DNA of 64,000 nucleotides from Phlebopus portentosus (taxonomy: Eukaryota > Basidiomycota > Agaricomycetes > Boletales > Boletinellaceae). Below are positions 58,348 to 64,000 of the stretch, piece after piece (within the stretch, counting starts at the first letter, position 1; each line of letters starts with the position of its first letter). The stretch is from assembly GCA_037892935.1 (NCBI GenBank), contig JAYXKI010000001.1, positions 310,001-374,000 of the forward strand. Direction: 5' to 3'. A model generated the notes under the pieces. The model saw only the letters and a program-made list of their open reading frames with translations, searched no databases and had not been told where the DNA came from. Both the position numbers and the translations under genes were made by a program.

Positions 58348-61029
58348 TTATTTCAAAGGCGGGACTGGGAAGTCCGAGGCTCTAGCGTCCATCCTCGTCA
58401 ACTCTATAGTCTCAATCGAATCTATCCCACACCGCATTATCCCCGCAGCAGCAGGCTTCGGACCTCCATCAACGAGCGTACCAGACTCTGACACAACTGT
58501 ACCCGTCGTGCGCAACGATGCGAGGCTCAAACTGGGATGAACCTCTCGTGGAACTTGATCCCTCCTTCCACTTGCTACTGACGAGTTACGAGGCACCGAT
58601 GTTCTTGTGATCAAACCCGGCTCGGAGTCCATTCGTGCGACTACTCTAGTAGCTTCTTGAGCATAGAAAGAGCGCGCTCGGATAGAGGCACCATAGCGCA
58701 GGAATATCAAAGGAATCGGGATGAGTCCCAGAGACAGGAAAGCAAACAATGATACTGTGCTGTATAAACAAAAAATTGGGATGAAAGGATGTTTTTTCTC
58801 ACCTCCCCATTTGATCCCGAGGGATTTTGTCAGCGAACTCGCTACAAGTGGGAATATGGAGGCTGTCGTAGACCTACAGAATGTGTTGCAAACGCTCGCA
58901 CTGTTCGAATAGACGGTATATGTTTCCGCTGTACTGCGAAGGCTTCAGTACGTTCATGGCGATGTTGAGGGGAGAAAGAGCTCACTAGGTTAGGAACACG
59001 AAGAATATCGTGATTGCCGCGAATCCGAAAGGAATTCCCGCAAGCGTAGGAACAATCCAGTGTACTCCTCCGCCGCTTGTCCTGGAAAAACATCACTTTT
59101 GGACCCACTCAACATCGAAACGACAAGCGTACCAGGCGAACCAAAACAAAGAGGCGGGTATGAGAACACTATCTAGCATGAGCCAAAAGAAAAAAGACAA
59201 GGAACGAAACCTCCTACCAGGCGAAGAGCGATAACTTGAGCCTAGCTTCTGGTGAATCAGGGTCTGTGTCTTCTGGCTGCAGGGCGGCTGGAAGAGGCAC
59301 CCGGCAGAACAGGCGAACGAGAGGCTGATTTAACGCAATGGCGGCTAAGAAACCGATTATCATCGCGAGGAATGGCAGGCCCGTTAGTTGAAGAGGAAAA
59401 TTATACTGAGAAGCCATTTCAGCAATGGCAGAAGTCATTCAGAGTAGATCTCACTTGTTCGCAGAATACGACCGGGTAGACTTCAAAGAAGAGACTGAGT
59501 TTAAATCAGCTACTACTCTAGTGCGAGACGAAAATGCCCGAATTACTAGGTGATCCCATACGCTAGAGAAGTCCACAAAGCAGCGGCCTGTATGATTGGT
59601 TCCCTAAAGAGCATTGCTAGCACAGCATGTAATAACACGGACCGACGATGATGTTTAGCGACCTACAGATGGGGCGCCCAATATGAAGGCGGACGAATTC
59701 TTGTGTAGTGCGCAATTCCAATTCGTGTGCGGCCCAAGCGTTCGGGATGCCACGTCTCCTCATTCGCTCGGACTGAGTAGCGAGGATAGTTGGGCCATGC
59801 GTCTCTGGAAGCAGAAAGACCATAGGTAAAAGTGTGGCCGTGAAGAGGAAATATACTCGTAAAACCCATAGTCTGTGTGAGGAAATGTAGAGAAGAGTCA
59901 GCAATAGAAAATATTGACTTGTACCAATGTAAATTACTCTGGGCCGGCATAAGCAGCAATAAGAAATCCTACGGGAAGCGCAATACAGGGGCCGGCAAAC
60001 ACGGACGCGGCGCTATCAAAACTATGTATCAACCGTTTCTCTTGACACGACCCACTCACTATACGGCAATAGCTATGACACCTGTATGAGAATACCGACA
60101 TGGATCATTGACATTGTACCACGTACCGATTCCCTGCGCGCGTTTATTTGACATGTATAGGCTTTACATAAACCATTAGCTGTCTTCTCTGTTACTGTAA
60201 GTCGACTTCATAAAACATACTCTGTCAAAATACCGGTGCCACTGCGAGATGTCAAGTCAGGTCACGCACAGACAGCAAATCAACCAAGACTCACTTGTTC
60301 AAGGCGCACCCAGCGCAGCATCCAGCCATGAAACGAACTAGCCAATCACAATGGGCAAGCATTTGGAGTGACCCTAGCAACATCTACTCACAGAAAAGGA
60401 TAACAGCGAGGTTGTTCACGTAGGCGCATGGCGCACAAGTAGCTGAAGAAACGTATACAATGGATGCGAGGCGCATTAAGGTTTGGCTATCATACCGACG
60501 AGAAGAGGCCACGAGAAAAGGTAAGGTACTCTGCGGCCATACATTTCGCTCAAGGGACCTATATGGTAATGTTATGACATAGTATCAAGCAACAAGGAGA
60601 ACTAACCCCCTAAAACAGATATCAGACCACGGATTGCGACCACAAAGCGACGTGACTCACAAACTACTGGTCCAAAGGAAAATCCCAACACATAACCTGA
60701 TAAACCGAGGCTGATGACGACATCGCTGGCCTTGTATTTTTCCGATAATTGCGGCACAGCTGCAGCCTGAAACCCATTCATGAGTTGAATGTGGGAGACT
60801 TGAGAGTTATATAAAGTTAAGCACGTAGATTGATGATCCGAAAACGCTTTGAATTGGTTTATCAGCTAGATCGGTGGAGCAACAATGTGTTCTGCAAAGG
60901 AACCTACGCAGCGAAGGCCAAGAAGCAGACCTGGAATGATACAACTGCTTTCTTCCCATTTGACCAGTTCCTAGGATCAAAAGGGTCGCCTCTCGCGAAC
61001 ACGACCAGGTAAGGAACTCTCGCAGACAT
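58348..61029 (-). CDS. MFS transporter, DHA1 (drug/polyamine) type
   Basis: At least twelve short exons. The first supported one (ATG 61029) reads MSARVPYLVVFARGDPFDPR, NWSNGKKAVVSFQVCF, the typical N-terminus of the DHA1 family. Then come LGLSGYVLGFSFGPVV (TM2), LSEMYGRRVPYLFS (motif A region), AGCCAGCALN (TM4-like), YMSNKRAQGIG, PETHGPTILATQSERMRRRG, NAWAAHELELRTTQEFVRLH and ALWTSLAYGIT. The end is VSLFAFLSLGLIPIPLIF then LRYGASIRARSFYAQE, the C-terminal signature of this group. It is an integral membrane proton antiporter by family; the substrate is unknown. A longer N-terminus up to 61480 is open (MPRDTFVYGAGS...) but does not join well. No stop was seen in the joined frames. Confidence 0.8.
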
Positions 61030-62296
61030 CTTCGCAAAGAATAGCCCGATACATCTCGGGATATAAGAGCAAACCAACGCAGCTCCAGAACAATGCCAGG
61101 TGGCAAGAAGCCGAGTTCGCGCTCGCTGAGCAGGACACAGTCAAATGTCAGTCAAGCTCAAGTCCTGCCAGTGTTATGTCGCCGAGGGCAACTTTTCCAA
61201 GCCAAAGTCGATTCATAGTGGTAACTTCAGGATGATCTTGCTTGATCAACACGATTGAAATAAGTTCACAACGCTTGTACGTGGCAATAAAATCAAGAAC
61301 GAAGCTTATGAGGCCAAAGGAGATCTCAATCCAAGTTTGTAGTGTGTGAGTGGAAAGGTGTGCGACTCGGTCAATCACGCGAGTCGAACCTACTTGCTGA
61401 GTAAGCATATGCATTCTTGAAAGGGAATTCTCTTCTTGAACGTACGAACCAGCACCATATACGAACGTGTCTCGCGGCATTTTAGACCCTCGAGCGGCAC
61501 GTCTGAGAGCATTCTTCTCGAATCAAAAAGATATCAAACTAGACATCAAGGTCGCCTCTTGGTTCTCATTTTGTCACCTTGCCGTTTTAGTCCATGCACC
61601 ATACGATGGGCGTCAATCAGGCATTTCCGATTGCAGACTCGCCTCATCCCATCAGTTCCAAAAAACTTCTTACTTTTATCAAGCGACACTACTGGTCGCT
61701 CGAGTCCTCTTAATACTTCTCTTCTCGGTTGCCTGAGCGTCTACCAGGTCTGAACAGTTCGCTCGGCTCGTTTCTCCTGTGCTAGATCCGCGACAATAAT
61801 GCCAAAGAAGATCATCCGGTCTCCAGCGTCACTCACGATCTCGGGATTTTGATGTAGGTCGCATCCTTCGTATGGTCGTAGCTTCATGCTGTTGCGTCTT
61901 ATGCCGAATAGATTCGCTCGTGTTGTCCCAGTCGCAATACTAGACAAAACCCTGTCACGCTAATCCCGTCATCTGTTCCTGGTTCCGTTCCACTATCGCG
62001 AAGTAGCTTTGTTTGAAGTCGTCACTATTGGGTATTCAGCTTCTGCCATCGGCAAAACTGGTCACTGCCACCTTCTTTGAATCATATTTTCGTTTCGTCA
62101 AGGCGGCAAGTTTGAATTCTCTTCCCGCCGTGGGATGTTTGCCTCGTCTGTACTGCCTACATTTGGGTGGACCTACACAGTTTTTGGAGCCCTATATATA
62201 ACCTTCATCTTTCTCAGGTCATCCCCAAATCTCTCTTTCCTGCAGCGTTCTATCATACCCTAGACGCTCCATCCTGACGTTCAGCCGTACTGCGTT
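61030..62296. other. Intergenic upstream of MFS and DUF6534 genes
   Basis: About 1.3 kb, divergent promoter region. An open stretch at 61148-61480 on the minus strand might hold additional 5' exons of the MFS gene. Nothing else is supported. Confidence 0.4.
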
Positions 62297-64000
62297 ATGC
62301 TAGACGCATATGAAGACCTTAACTTGTCGAAACAGACAATGGCGGAGCTGTCAAGTCTCGTATCATCCTTTCCAAAGCTAGACACCTACGTTGGGGCATT
62401 ACTCATAGGAAGCTACTTTGCAATTGTGTGCGTTCTCCTTCGTTTACTCAAGACGGCTAATTCATTGATAGAACGACGCGTAGTCTCTACGGCCTCACCA
62501 CCCAACAAACGATTCGTTACTATCGAATGTACCCCAATGATTCAAACTCAACGAAAATCATGGTGCGTCGGTTTGTTAGCGGCTCGGCTTTGAATTCTGA
62601 ATATAGATGTCTACTGGTCCAGGTCGGACTAGTCTGGTGCGTAGTATCCTTTCTGACAGTCTGACTGCATGTTTCAACTCATTATGAGCAGGCTCCTGGA
62701 TTCTACGCACTCCATGTTGATATGCCACACCTGGTTCGCACAGTCCGCAGGAAATCAGTCATTCGCGTAACTAACTATGGCGACGAGCCAGCTATTATTA
62801 TCTTATTTCGAACTATTTCAATCCCTTGAGTCTGTTGGATGGCGTCTGGTGAGCAGTCTAAATTTGAGATAGTTTACAATGCTCACGCGAACATTAGGTC
62901 AATGCAGGTGGGTTTTGGAGCACTACTTCTGGATCGGTCTAATGATTTGACCCGGATCGTTTCTACCGAAGATATCCATCACCTTTACGGTAAGGTAGTC
63001 TCAAGCAAGCACCAACAACTGCTTCTCACTAATGCGAAGCTCAGGGTATCTTGGCTACAGTCGCGCACATGTAAGCCATGCTGCGTATGTATCCCCCTCG
63101 TTGAACTGAAATGGAACTTCAATCTATATAACAGGTTCTTCGCAATGCGTGTCAACCAAAGTAGGAGCGAATCCTCTCGATGAAGCACTCGTGAATACTG
63201 ATGACTTTCAAGTCACTAAGAAATTATGGATACCCTTCGCAATTGTATGTTTCTTCTTTTCCCAGTGTGTGACAATATTACAGCTGATCCTATTCAATCA
63301 GACAACTGCCTCTTTAGTGTGCCTCGGATTTACGATAGGTATATGCTATCCCGACCACTAGACAGTACTGATTTTTAACGACAAGTACAGCGACGACCGT
63401 CATGACAATACGGGAAACCTCTTTTGTGAAGTTCGAGCACTTCACCGTGAGCCGTTCTTTGGATAAAATGAGTGTTGTCCAACTACCCATGATTTGTTTT
63501 GCAGTGGCTCATTTGTACAACTCTCGGACTCAACACGATTTCGGACGTCATCATCACGGGCTCTCTGGGGTTATACTTACAGAGTCGGAGAACTGGGTTT
63601 GAGAAGACAAACAGCATAATCGACAAGCTCCTGTTATATGTGATAAATACGGGAATATTGAATATGTGAGTCTGGGCATTAGAAGCAATCTTGAGGTCAA
63701 CAAGATACTTATTTCCTTCATGCAGAGCTTATAATATCGCCGTATTGATCTGCGTGAGCCCTATCTTTCTACAACCTAACTTTGTCTCTGAAGATATGAC
63801 ACAGGCAGCGGTTATGAAAGATAACCTAATTTTCATAGGGATGTTCTTCCTTGTTAGCAAACGTGAGGTTTAGCGCTCTTCATTGTCTGATTCGCGTAGT
63901 CTAACTCTTTACTAGTCTATTCAAATTCTCTGCTGGCAGTGTCAGTCGTGTCATTTCAGTCTTTTCGATCTGCAATTACAATTTCTCGTGTCGGCAGGTT
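62297..64000 (+). CDS. DUF6534 membrane protein, 3' end outside window
   Basis: Multi-exon gene starting MLDAYEDLNLSKQTMAELSS and passing through the right edge. First helix: FPKLDTYVGALLIGSYFAIV. Then TTQQTIRYYRMYPNDSNSTK (family motif before TM2), LLDSTHSMLICHTWF, VTNYGDEPA, and the well-conserved C-terminal domain WLICTTLGLNTISDVIITGS, GLYLQSRRTGFEKTNSIIDK, LLLYVINTGILNM. A later exon reads SKLYSNSLLAV. DUF6534 proteins are seven-helix membrane proteins that are very numerous in Agaricomycetes; their function is unknown. Splices were placed by eye and some exons are uncertain. Confidence 0.78.

Noticed and set aside
61460..61760. Overlapping ORFs of 89-110 codons near 61.1-61.8 kb
   Set aside because: No domain or splice support; at most part of the MFS 5' region.

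Overview
The window looks like nuclear DNA of a basidiomycete fungus, most likely an Agaricomycete. Most genes are split by many short introns (about 50-65 nt, GT...AG), and several products belong to families I know from Agaricomycetes: DUF6593, DUF6534, a FAS1 protein with fungal motifs and a Tnp2/CACTA transposase. No bacterial-type operon, CRISPR array, rRNA or convincing tRNA was seen.

Layout. 1-0.7 kb: 3' part of a fasciclin-domain gene. 2.1-11.3 kb: a duplicated pair, DUF6593 gene (+) plus ABC half-transporter (-). The second DUF6593 copy is broken, the second transporter has a one-base frameshift, and a glutaredoxin gene lies between them. 11.8-24.1 kb is housekeeping: a Fhit-type HIT hydrolase, a large membrane protein of unknown function, a germinal-centre (STE20-family) kinase, a Syo1/HEATR3-like ribosomal-protein import adaptor and a one-TM unknown protein.

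24.6-36.7 kb is the accessory core. It holds six damaged pieces of a small SIN3-like gene (N-terminal PAH1 and PAH2 domains only; five on +, one inverted), with shared promoter and downstream sequence. A CACTA DNA transposon (transposase plus a convergent accessory gene, 26.0-31.7 kb) sits between the first piece and the others. 36.7-39.5 kb is mostly non-coding with a few decayed fragments.

39.5-64 kb: a type-I-like membrane protein with two apparent frameshifts, the complete SIN3 corepressor gene (-) with two unusually long introns, a remnant of a PDR-type ABC transporter, an Ark1/AAK1-family kinase divergent from an EXO5 (exonuclease V) gene, an MFS drug/polyamine-type transporter, and the 5' part of a DUF6534 membrane protein running off the end.

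The most interesting structure is the mini-SIN3 array 7-25 kb from its presumed parent. The pieces keep the repressor-recruiting PAH modules but lack PAH3, the HDAC-interaction domain and the C-terminal domain. Copies with readable PAH2 ends stop soon after PAH2, so the family probably descends from a short gene and not from random breaks. Many of the apparent frameshifts in the window are one-base losses in homopolymers. Either the assembly undercalls homopolymers or these genes are decaying, and this decides whether copy D and the second ABC transporter are alive.
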